Source of the DNA: a virus
Length of the DNA stretch: 24,477 nt
Strand: one strand, 5' to 3'
Virus record (IMG/VR): IMGVR_UViG_3300033145_002875
Coordinates: 1 to 24,477 of that record
Below the pieces are notes generated by a model. That model was not told the origin of the DNA. It saw only the letters and a program-made list of their open reading frames with translations, and made no database searches. The translations under genes and the position numbers were made by a program. Position 1 is the stretch's first letter, and each line of letters opens with the position of its first letter. Positions 8,140 through 13,903 of the stretch are shown piece after piece.

Positions 8140-8349
8140 TTAATATCCCCCGGGTTGTTCGAATATTGTCTGGCATCGCACACACCGCTCACAACCGGGC
8201 ATCATTTCCCTGCGTTTTTCCGGTATCTTTTCCCCGCATTCGGTACAGTGCGTTTTTGACGGCCGGTTTTGCGCCGGTCCCCGGGCCGCTGCGAGAGAGT
8301 GGCGAAAAAACAGGGATTCCATTTCCTGGGCCAGATCCGCTTCGTCCAT
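8140..8349 (-). CDS. DksA/TraR-type zinc-finger protein
   Basis: A 69-aa product starting at ATG 8347-8349. This start is preferred over a longer frame because it shares one base with the preceding TGA (TGATG). The N-terminal DEADLAQEMESLFFR is a short coiled coil. The C-terminus has the C4 finger HCTECGEKIPEKRRE and CERCVRCQTIFE (cysteines 35, 38, 53, 56, 59). TraR-like proteins of this size bind RNA polymerase in the secondary channel and mimic DksA/ppGpp. Mu-like phages often carry one in the lysis/packaging junction. It may retune host transcription during late gene expression. Confidence 0.85.
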   Translation of the reverse strand: MDEADLAQEMESLFFRHSLAAARGPAQNRPSKTHCTECGEKIPEKRREMMPGCERCVRCQTIFEQPGGY

Positions 8350-8729
8350 CAGACATGAAATCCTGTTTCTTCCGGTTTGTTCTTCCCGGACCAGAAGGCC
8401 GGGCCCCCCAGCTCGGCGACAAACCGGTAGTAGGTTTTCGCCCGTCGGGTTCGAAGCTTTTTCAGCCATCGCCATTTCGTCTTCGCATCGATGATCCGCA
8501 GCAGGTTGTTGTAAAACGACCGGTCCGCGCTGTCCTTGTCCGCGATCGTTTCGCCGATGTGATACATAAAATCATGGATATCGCAGGCCGGGGTGATGCA
8601 CAGGCCGTAGGCCGTGTCCGGCACAATGTAACCGCACAGGCCCTTGGTGCCGCACCCGTTGCAAAGCCGCTTTTTTTCTTCCGGCGCAAGCTTTACGAAG
8701 CTTTCCGGTGCGAATAACGGTGTTTTCAT
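8349..8729 (-). CDS. Phospholipase A2-like protein with C-D-x-H-D motif
   Basis: The 126-aa cysteine-rich product has NGCGTKG at 24-30 and GYIVPDTAYGLCITPACDIH leading into DFMYHIG. This gives a C49-D50-x-H52-D53 core followed by Y56, then DKDSADRSFYNNLLRI. A glycine-containing loop followed by a helix with Cys-x2-His-Asp and a nearby Tyr is the layout of the phospholipase A2 superfamily (His-Asp dyad, Ca2+ loop). No signal peptide is evident. It overlaps the lipoprotein gene by ATGA and the DksA-like gene by TGATG, so it belongs to the lysis segment. Enzyme activity is inferred and the calcium loop is atypical. It could also be a non-catalytic relative. Confidence 0.5.
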   Translation of the reverse strand: MKTPLFAPESFVKLAPEEKKRLCNGCGTKGLCGYIVPDTAYGLCITPACDIHDFMYHIGETIADKDSADRSFYNNLLRIIDAKTKWRWLKKLRTRRAKTYYRFVAELGGPAFWSGKNKPEETGFHV

Positions 8730-9166
8730 TTATCACCTTCCGAATCCGCTTCCGTCGCCATGGCCATGCCGTCAAGAAAACCCTCGGCGGCAGCCTTGAC
8801 CAGCGCGACATTCCATTTGGCGTCCGGGGTCGGTTTCAACAGCCCCAGCAGTTCAACCACGCTTTTCGACATAGCCGGGTCCTGTTCAAACCGTTGGGAA
8901 AGATATTTTGCCGTCCTGTCGATGGAGTCCTGGGACAGCTCGCCCGTGGTGTAGGATTCGCAAAGCAAAGTGGCGGGAAGAACAATATCCGGATTCTTTT
9001 TGGCGAACTGGCTGCCGAAGGGCCGGGCCGCGGCCTTGACCGCAACTGTCTGTGCGTCGTTGAGGTTAATGGAAAGCCATGCCGTTTTGCAGCCGATGAT
9101 ACCGAATGCAAAGAAAAAAATCAGGATCGGCAGCAAAACAATGAAATGCGATTTTTTTCGATTCAT
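8726..9166 (-). CDS. Predicted phage lipoprotein
   Basis: The 146-aa product begins MNRKK followed by a long hydrophobic stretch and a lipobox FGIIGC with Cys26, a type II signal peptide. The mature part is helical and soluble (VVELLGLLKPTPDAKWNVAL). No known domain was recognised. It lies between the M15 endolysin and the PLA2-like gene, with AAAGGAG ahead of ATG 9164-9166 and an ATGA overlap downstream. Location suggests a lysis or outer-envelope role (for example an outer-membrane spanin-like component or lysis regulator), but it is longer than typical o-spanins. Confidence 0.7.
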   Translation of the reverse strand: MNRKKSHFIVLLPILIFFFAFGIIGCKTAWLSINLNDAQTVAVKAAARPFGSQFAKKNPDIVLPATLLCESYTTGELSQDSIDRTAKYLSQRFEQDPAMSKSVVELLGLLKPTPDAKWNVALVKAAAEGFLDGMAMATEADSEGDK

Positions 9167-9178
9167 GATGCGCTCCTT

Positions 9179-9604
9179 TTACGGCCGGATAACCAGCAGG
9201 CCGTTTTCAGGGTTATGGTTTCTGCAATCGATGTGAAGCCAGGGCACGTCCGCCTCGATACAGGTGACCAGGCCGCCGGCGATTGCGGGATGCTCAATCA
9301 AATCGGACCGGATATCGTCAACAGGGGCATCCAGGGGCAAGAGATCGATTGCCCGGCCGAATTTGTGCTGGCTGAGTTTTGCACCCACCGGGCAATCAAA
9401 AGGCCGAAATCCCCGGAACTGGTTGGGACCGCCCCAAAACCAATCGTTTGCCTGCATGGGACCGTACTGATCTCTCAGCCGATCGGCGGCCTTTAAAATC
9501 CTGTCGTCAAACAGAACGGACAGCAGACCGTCGGGCTTTTTTGTCCGGCAGAACAATTCCCGGGGTAGAAGTTCAAAGGGTTTAAAAAAATTTGGCAGGT
9601 ACAT
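9179..9604 (-). CDS. Endolysin, M15-family peptidase
   Basis: The 141-aa product starts at ATG 9602-9604, chosen over a longer frame because TTGGAGG lies at ideal distance upstream. It has the M15 zinc ligand pattern: KLSQHKFGRAIDL (His80, Asp87) and PWLHIDCRN (His124), preceded by GFRPFDCPVGA. Enzymes of this type cut peptide cross-links or stem peptides in peptidoglycan. It has no signal peptide, so a holin-like protein should be needed for release. It is the first gene of the late transcript after Mor. Confidence 0.85.
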   Translation of the reverse strand: MYLPNFFKPFELLPRELFCRTKKPDGLLSVLFDDRILKAADRLRDQYGPMQANDWFWGGPNQFRGFRPFDCPVGAKLSQHKFGRAIDLLPLDAPVDDIRSDLIEHPAIAGGLVTCIEADVPWLHIDCRNHNPENGLLVIRP

Positions 9605-9660
9605 GGTTTGCCTCCAAATGCGATTAACGGCCGGAGCCGGTAAATCGCTGTTTGAGAGGC

Positions 9661-9716
9661 GTTGTACAATGAAAACAAGGGAAGTTTCCACCGAAGTAGT
9701 TCAGCAATTTAGTTCA
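9661..9716 (-). promoter_or_regulatory. Putative Mor-dependent late promoter
   Basis: The 147-bp gap between mor and the endolysin is the only long untranslated interval ahead of the late genes. On the minus strand two direct TGAACTA copies (9710-9716 and 9697-9703, 13 bp apart) lie about 31-50 bp upstream of a -10-like TACAAC (9666-9661). No good -35 is present. Mu Pm is activated by Mor bound in a comparable upstream position. Assignment is inferred from spacing only. Confidence 0.35.
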
Positions 9717-9724
9717 CTTTTAAA

Positions 9725-9750
9725 GGGAAAGGGGGAAGGGGGAAGGTGGG
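9725..9750 (+). repeat. G-rich heptamer repeat, G-quadruplex candidate
   Basis: Four G-runs on the plus strand (GGG, GGGGG, GGGGG, GGG) are separated by loops of 3, 2 and 5 nt, with a 7-bp period in the middle. This meets the standard G3+N1-7 quadruplex pattern. It lies just past the mor stop codon and upstream of the late promoter candidate. The mRNA strand is the C-rich one. Confidence 0.6.
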
Positions 9751-9751
9751 A

Positions 9752-10078
9752 TTAAAACAGTTTTTGCTGGATATAGACTTTTTTGCCGTTAACGCCGGGG
9801 GTCTCCTCCGGATCGGCCCCGGAAACGATCACCCGCACCCACCGGGCGGTGAGGTTGTATTTCACTGCCAGTTCCAAATAGTTACGGCCGTTAAACTCAT
9901 CCCGGATGGCCCGGTTCCGGGCGCAAACCCCCAGCCGGTCCCGGGAAGGGATATAAATCCGCTCCCCGCCCATCCGGCCGGACAGCGCTAAAAGCCCGTC
10001 AAGCCCGATGATTTCGGCGACCTGCCGGCAGTCCTCCGGCAGATCGTCGATCTGGATATGGTCAAGCGTATCGGTCAT
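9752..10078 (-). CDS. mor: Mor-family transcription activator
   Basis: The 108-aa product is a clear Mor/C-family member. It has DDLPEDCRQVAEIIGLDGLL in the dimerisation half, GGERIYIPSRD, and the DNA-binding half RAIRDEFNGRNYLELAVKYN with NLTARWVRVIV. Mor in Mu activates the middle promoter. No separate C gene was seen, so this protein may switch on the late genes directly from the gap to its left. ATG at 10076-10078 has only a weak ribosome binding site. It ends the early/middle gene block. Confidence 0.9.
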   Translation of the reverse strand: MTDTLDHIQIDDLPEDCRQVAEIIGLDGLLALSGRMGGERIYIPSRDRLGVCARNRAIRDEFNGRNYLELAVKYNLTARWVRVIVSGADPEETPGVNGKKVYIQQKLF

Positions 10079-10114
10079 TGTTTATCAAGATTGTTGTTTT
10101 TTGTTCTGAAAACA

Positions 10115-10459
10115 CTATGGTTTCCCCCGGTGTTCGATCCGGATCAGCTCGCCCTTGTCAAATGTCAGCACCCGCAGAAACATGCACGGCCCCTCGTTGT
10201 ATACCCATTTTTCCCGGGCCGTTCGTTTCGATTCCCACTCCGAAAAAACGATACTGTTCCCCAGGGCAACGGCAACATGGTTCCCCTGCGTTTCAACCGC
10301 CGTAACCGTCCGGTAGTCCGGATCACCGCAGGTTTGCCACACCTCGTATTGATTATCACCCACGCAGGCCAGCCGCCCCTTGCACCGGATGCAGTCCGAT
10401 GCAGCGGCAATGGATGCCGCAAACACCGCCAGTAAAACAATGCCCATCGCTTTTCTCAT
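10115..10459 (-). CDS. Secreted DUF2845-like protein
   Basis: The 114-aa product starts at ATG 10457-10459 behind AAAGGAGG, which is better than the longer upstream frame. MRKAMGIVLLAVFAASIAAA is a Sec signal peptide with probable cleavage after AAA. The mature domain, with CKGRLACVGDNQYEVWQTCG and DPDYR, fits DUF2845, a small disulfide-rich periplasmic family of unknown role. Two or more cysteine pairs are likely. It is an unusual cargo gene beside mor and may modify the lysogen's envelope. Confidence 0.7.
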   Translation of the reverse strand: MRKAMGIVLLAVFAASIAAASDCIRCKGRLACVGDNQYEVWQTCGDPDYRTVTAVETQGNHVAVALGNSIVFSEWESKRTAREKWVYNEGPCMFLRVLTFDKGELIRIEHRGKP

Positions 10460-10515
10460 GACATCCTCCTTTGCTTTCTTCATTTGTTGGAAATCGACCA
10501 TATAGAATTCTCCAA

Positions 10516-10737
10516 TTAATATGAACACCAGATTTGAAATGATAAAAAACCCGCGTCAACCAAAGAATTGCACAGCTTTTTCGTCAATTCATTTTGCCTG
10601 TCAACGTCTCCGCTGAGATTGAATGTGATATAATCGACGCCTTCTTTTGCTACCCGCGCATCAACTTTCGTTTTGTCCCCATCCGAATTTTCATGATTTT
10701 CCGTATCAACCTCGGCAACTATTATTACGTATTCCAT
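10516..10737 (-). CDS. Small hypothetical protein
   Basis: The 73-aa product starts at ATG 10735-10737 behind AAAGGAGG (a longer frame begins upstream but lacks this signal). It reads MEYVIIVAEVDTEN, then ARVAKEGVDYITFNLSGDV, an alternating beta-type sequence ending in LVDAGFLSFQIWCSY. No family recognised. It lies in the minus-strand early/middle operon between two unknown genes and has lower GC than its neighbours. Confidence 0.6.
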   Translation of the reverse strand: MEYVIIVAEVDTENHENSDGDKTKVDARVAKEGVDYITFNLSGDVDRQNELTKKLCNSLVDAGFLSFQIWCSY

Positions 10738-10769
10738 TTGCAACCTCCTTTCCATTTTCTGTCCATTGG

Positions 10770-11183
10770 CTAATCTCCTTTAATCGTAAGTAAAGAAAAT
10801 AATATGCACACAACAGAGCCGTGTGGAGAATGGAACCGTTCAACCATTTTTTTATCGGATTTGCTTTCAAGCCAGCAAAGCGCACAAACGCTTTTATTCC
10901 CGTCCTCCGAGTCCCTCACATATCCGAGCGTCCGCCGGATACGGTCATGCATGTCGTCATGTGGGCATAGTCTTTCATGCGCACCGCTTTTTAACGATTT
11001 TTCCAATAACCCCGGAGGAAACCGATGAACGATATCCCACAACACCACCAATAGATTGCTGTAGGATTGCTCCCAGTGCTCCTCAAACGAGATGTCTTCG
11101 GGCAAATCATCGAGTCCATCTTCACTGCACTGAGGTAGTATGTTGTGTATATCAATTAGGGCCTGAGCCATTTTTCGTTTCAT
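10770..11183 (-). CDS. Hypothetical protein with Cys/His clusters
   Basis: The 137-aa product starts at ATG 11181-11183 behind GAGAGGA. It has an acidic N-terminal half (EDGLDDLPEDISFEEHWEQS), a helical NLLVVLWDIVHRFPPGLLEK segment, then CPHDDMHDRI and VCALCW, which could bind a metal. No family recognised. It is AT-richer than the DUF3164 gene next to it, consistent with accessory cargo. Confidence 0.6.
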   Translation of the reverse strand: MKRKMAQALIDIHNILPQCSEDGLDDLPEDISFEEHWEQSYSNLLVVLWDIVHRFPPGLLEKSLKSGAHERLCPHDDMHDRIRRTLGYVRDSEDGNKSVCALCWLESKSDKKMVERFHSPHGSVVCILFSLLTIKGD

Positions 11184-11214
11184 TTTGTCCTCTCATAACG
11201 TTGATACCATCCCC

Positions 11215-11823
11215 TCAACACGACGCAATATCCAGCGGAATCGTACACCACGTCCCGTTTTTCTTCTCCCAGAACCGGATATACGTCCGCTTCCCCACGA
11301 TCCGGATGCTCTCGTTGATCAGGTCCATGGCCTGTTTCCAGTCCGGGTCTTTGATGTCGATGTTGCGCAGATCCAGGATCCGGTCCCGGTCCAGCCTGCC
11401 CTTGTTGTCCACGGAAAAGGCCCGGTCCACGATCAGCTTGATCTTGTCATCACTTCCCTCGCTCCACCGCTTCAGACACACATCGATGATCCCCTTGGCC
11501 ATCTGCAGCCGGTTGTCGAAATCGATGATCTTATTCACCTTGATCTCGATTTTAAGGGTATTGGAAAAGTCCGTTAAAACCTTGTTTCCCTGGGCCGTGC
11601 GCACCGTCATGCCGTACATCTTCTCCGCATCCCGGATGAATTGCGCCACATCGTCAAATGCTTTTTCTTTCAACTTTACGATCGCACCACTGGCGCGCCT
11701 GGCATGTCCCGCCAGGCGGGTGACGACCTGGTCAAGCCGCTTGTCGTATTTCTTGACGTATTTAATCGGGATCGCGTTGCCGCTCGGATCCACCCAGTGC
11801 CCGTTCTCGTTTTTAACCGCCAT
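11215..11823 (-). CDS. DUF3164 early phage protein
   Basis: The 202-aa product matches DUF3164, a family nearly confined to Mu-like phages. It begins ENGHWVDPSGNAIPIKYVKK, then helical DVAQFIRDAEKMYG, GNKVLTDFSNTLKIEIKVNK, and DRILDLRNIDIKDPDWKQAM. Its role is unknown, but it lies with transposition and replication genes in all such phages. AAGGAGGAATC precedes ATG 11821-11823. It follows the GemA gene, the usual order. Confidence 0.85.
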   Translation of the reverse strand: MAVKNENGHWVDPSGNAIPIKYVKKYDKRLDQVVTRLAGHARRASGAIVKLKEKAFDDVAQFIRDAEKMYGMTVRTAQGNKVLTDFSNTLKIEIKVNKIIDFDNRLQMAKGIIDVCLKRWSEGSDDKIKLIVDRAFSVDNKGRLDRDRILDLRNIDIKDPDWKQAMDLINESIRIVGKRTYIRFWEKKNGTWCTIPLDIASC

Positions 11824-11844
11824 AATGATTCCTCCTTTGTTTTT

Positions 11845-12339
11845 TCATTGGCCGCCTCCGTGCCGTCGCTGATAGACGATCAGCATCTGCATGATCTTCT
11901 CAATCTGATCCACCCGGCACCACTCCACCGCCTGCACCTTAAAACGCTTTCTCGCGATGCCGTCCGCATAGGTCCACGGCAGCTTCATGTCCGCCAGGAT
12001 CGCCCCGATTTTCTCGATCATGGGCCGTTTTTCCGCCGGCACCCCGGCGGGCCGTCCGCAGCTGATCTTTAATTCCCGGTCGCCTTTTTTCCAGTCCCTT
12101 GCACCCTTGGGCACGGCGGGCCGGAACAAATTGCACCCTTTTTTCGTCAACTGCCGGATCAATTCATCCCGCTCCCCCAGGGTCATCTGGGAAATGCCGG
12201 CGACGGCCCGGTTCGCGATATCCGAAAACAGCGTCACCATGTCTTCTTTGGAATTTTCGTACGTCAGTCCCAGGTCGGAAAAACCCCGGTGGATCACCTT
12301 GTTCTGCCGTTTGTATATTTCCGCCGCCGCAATGATCAT
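11845..12339 (-). CDS. gemA: GemA-like regulatory protein (Mu gp16, DUF1018)
   Basis: The 164-aa product has the C-terminal GemA block: RPMIEKIGAILADMKLPWTY, then ADGIARKRFKVQAVEWCRVD and QIEKIMQMLIVYQRRHG. The N-terminal half (TLFSDIANRAVAGISQMTLG, ERDELIRQLTKKG) is a helical Mu gp16-like segment. GemA of Mu modulates host gene expression and DNA topology. ATG at 12337-12339 overlaps the preceding small gene's TGA (ATGA). Family call is firm for the C-terminus, weaker for the N-terminus. Confidence 0.8.
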   Translation of the reverse strand: MIIAAAEIYKRQNKVIHRGFSDLGLTYENSKEDMVTLFSDIANRAVAGISQMTLGERDELIRQLTKKGCNLFRPAVPKGARDWKKGDRELKISCGRPAGVPAEKRPMIEKIGAILADMKLPWTYADGIARKRFKVQAVEWCRVDQIEKIMQMLIVYQRRHGGGQ

Positions 12340-12554
12340 GCCGACGCCTCCCTTTTCATATCCGTCCGTACGCAGTGCACAAGCCCCATGCTGTCCAGCG
12401 TTTTCCGCATGTCAATAATCCGCCGGGCCGCATCGTGCTTGCGTTTCATTTCCGCCATGTCCGTCACATGCAGGCCGGATATCGCGATAAACGCATCGTT
12501 CAACTGCTCATGCATGCTCTTTATTTTTTCCCAGAATTCATCATTGATCATCAT
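12336..12554 (-). CDS. Small helical early protein
   Basis: The 72-aa product (INDEFWEKIKSMHEQLNDAF, KHDAARRIIDMRKTLDS) is predicted to be all helix. Two adjacent ATGs (12552-12554 and 12549-12551) follow AAAGGAG. The second has better spacing. It overlaps the upstream wHTH gene by 14 bp and the downstream gemA by ATGA, so it is clearly part of the operon. Function unknown. Confidence 0.7.
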   Translation of the reverse strand: MMINDEFWEKIKSMHEQLNDAFIAISGLHVTDMAEMKRKHDAARRIIDMRKTLDSMGLVHCVRTDMKREASA

Positions 12555-13149
12555 TGTCTCCTTTCATTTCTTCAAGATTTGTTAAAATTTCCCGACAGAG
12601 CCTCATGGCCTTCTGCCGCTCATCCACCATGTGCAGCACCATCCCCGTGCAGATCAACCGGTTCAGTTTCACCGCCTTTAGAATCAACGGGTCCGGCTCG
12701 AAATCAGCTACTCTCGGCCGTTTTAGGTGTTCCCGGCCCTTGGGTGTCAATCGCCAGACTTTCTCACTTGCCCCGGACAACGCCGGCCGACGACCGTGCT
12801 GCACCACCAGCCCCTTTCCCCGGTACCGCCGCATCAGCTTGTACACATAGCTTGTGGTGGTCCCGGCAAGCATGGCCAGTTCAGAGCATGAGAACGTGGG
12901 TTTAATGCGCATGCCTTTCCATATGCGGTCATTAATGGGGGCGCCTTTTCCCGGCAGGGGTTTGTCAACAAACTCAAAGGTCCCGTGCCCGATTTTTACC
13001 AATCTTCCGGTGCGGACCAGTTGGTCAATGGCATGCACAACTTGGCTTTTGTGGATACCGAGCGCTTTCTCGATTTGTTTTTTTCGGACCAGGCTGTTTG
13101 CTGCTGCATACCGGCAGACCGTATCCACAATTTTAGGTGTATCGTTCAT
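12541..13149 (-). CDS. Tandem winged-helix DNA-binding protein
   Basis: The 202-aa product contains two probable winged helices. Residues about 5-62 are VDTVCRYAAANSLVRKKQIE, then GIHKSQVVHAIDQLVRTGRL and a wing KIGHGTFEFV. Residues about 85-145 are FSCSELAMLAGTTTSYVYKL, RRYRGKGLVVQHGRRP and a wing VWRLTPKGREHLKRP. The C-terminal helical tail may dimerise. It starts by ATGA overlap with the MuB-like gene and so is expressed with the transposition proteins. It is likely an early regulator or accessory DNA-binding factor. The exact family is not known to me. Confidence 0.7.
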   Translation of the reverse strand: MNDTPKIVDTVCRYAAANSLVRKKQIEKALGIHKSQVVHAIDQLVRTGRLVKIGHGTFEFVDKPLPGKGAPINDRIWKGMRIKPTFSCSELAMLAGTTTSYVYKLMRRYRGKGLVVQHGRRPALSGASEKVWRLTPKGREHLKRPRVADFEPDPLILKAVKLNRLICTGMVLHMVDERQKAMRLCREILTNLEEMKGDNDDQ

Positions 13150-13874
13150 GGCCGCCTGCCTCCTTTAAGTTTTGATTTGGGACCTGTTTTTCGTTGTGGC
13201 AGAGATTTAACCATATCAAGCGTTGCGACATTATCACCACTGGTCCGAACCATCTTTGAGAGATCGCGCACACAAATATGCATCAGCCGAAAATCACCAT
13301 CAGATTTTTGTGATACAACGACGGCTGCGTCAGGCATTATTTTTATTTGAAACGCCTTTGCAGCGTATAAAAGAATATCTTCTGTGCATATGGGGCCGAA
13401 ATGAACGGATTGCGTCACGCGGCTCCATAATCGTCTGCGGCAACTAATCGCAGAGTAAAGGCTCTCCTCTCCGATAAATACGATGGGCGCTCCTGTAAGG
13501 TCATGAATATCCCTAAAATATTCAAACATATCCATCCGTTTAAGCCTGTCAGCCTCATCCACCAGAAGAATTCGCCGATGCTGTTTCAGTCTGTAAATAA
13601 CACGGTCCATACAGTCGCCGGCGCTTCTTGGTTCCATGCCGGTGAGTTCATTGCATAGAGACGCCAACATCTGCCGGTCTGTCATATTGTGCAGCACTCT
13701 GAAATATACGGCATCAGTATTCATTGCGTAACTCTCTGAAGCCTTAGACTTTCCTCGCCCGGCCATACCGTACACCACGGCGAGGCCGGGTTGGCCGTAT
13801 TCTGTGTCTTCCAGGACCCCCATGGCTTCCCGGAAAAGACTGACGTTTTGCGTAACCAGAAAAATTTTTTTCAC
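13146..13874 (-). CDS. B: MuB-like AAA+ ATPase for transposition target choice
   Basis: The 242-aa product is an AAA+ ATPase with Walker A GMAGRGKS (residues 36-43), Walker B RILLVDEAD (Asp106, Glu107) and an IVFIGEE sensor-type strand. Next to a MuA-type transposase this is the MuB role: ATP-dependent filament on target DNA, stimulation of strand transfer and target immunity. It lacks the N-terminal HTH of Mu B (312 aa), which explains the shorter length. The start is GTG (13872-13874) with GGAGG upstream. The basic C-terminal tail (RKTGPKSKLKGGRRP) probably contacts DNA. Confidence 0.85.
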   Translation of the reverse strand: MKKIFLVTQNVSLFREAMGVLEDTEYGQPGLAVVYGMAGRGKSKASESYAMNTDAVYFRVLHNMTDRQMLASLCNELTGMEPRSAGDCMDRVIYRLKQHRRILLVDEADRLKRMDMFEYFRDIHDLTGAPIVFIGEESLYSAISCRRRLWSRVTQSVHFGPICTEDILLYAAKAFQIKIMPDAAVVVSQKSDGDFRLMHICVRDLSKMVRTSGDNVATLDMVKSLPQRKTGPKSKLKGGRRP

Positions 13875-13903
13875 GATTCCTCCTTTCGTTTAAAATAGAT
13901 TAT

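Noticed and set aside
8140-8475. A longer start for the DksA/TraR-like protein
   Set aside because: The extra 42 residues overlap the PLA2-like gene, while ATG 8349 shares a base with its stop codon and gives a normal TraR-size protein.
10823-11872. A 349-codon plus frame across the 137-aa and DUF3164 genes
   Set aside because: It is antisense to DUF3164, which is a firm family match with a strong ribosome binding site, and its product has no recognisable domain.
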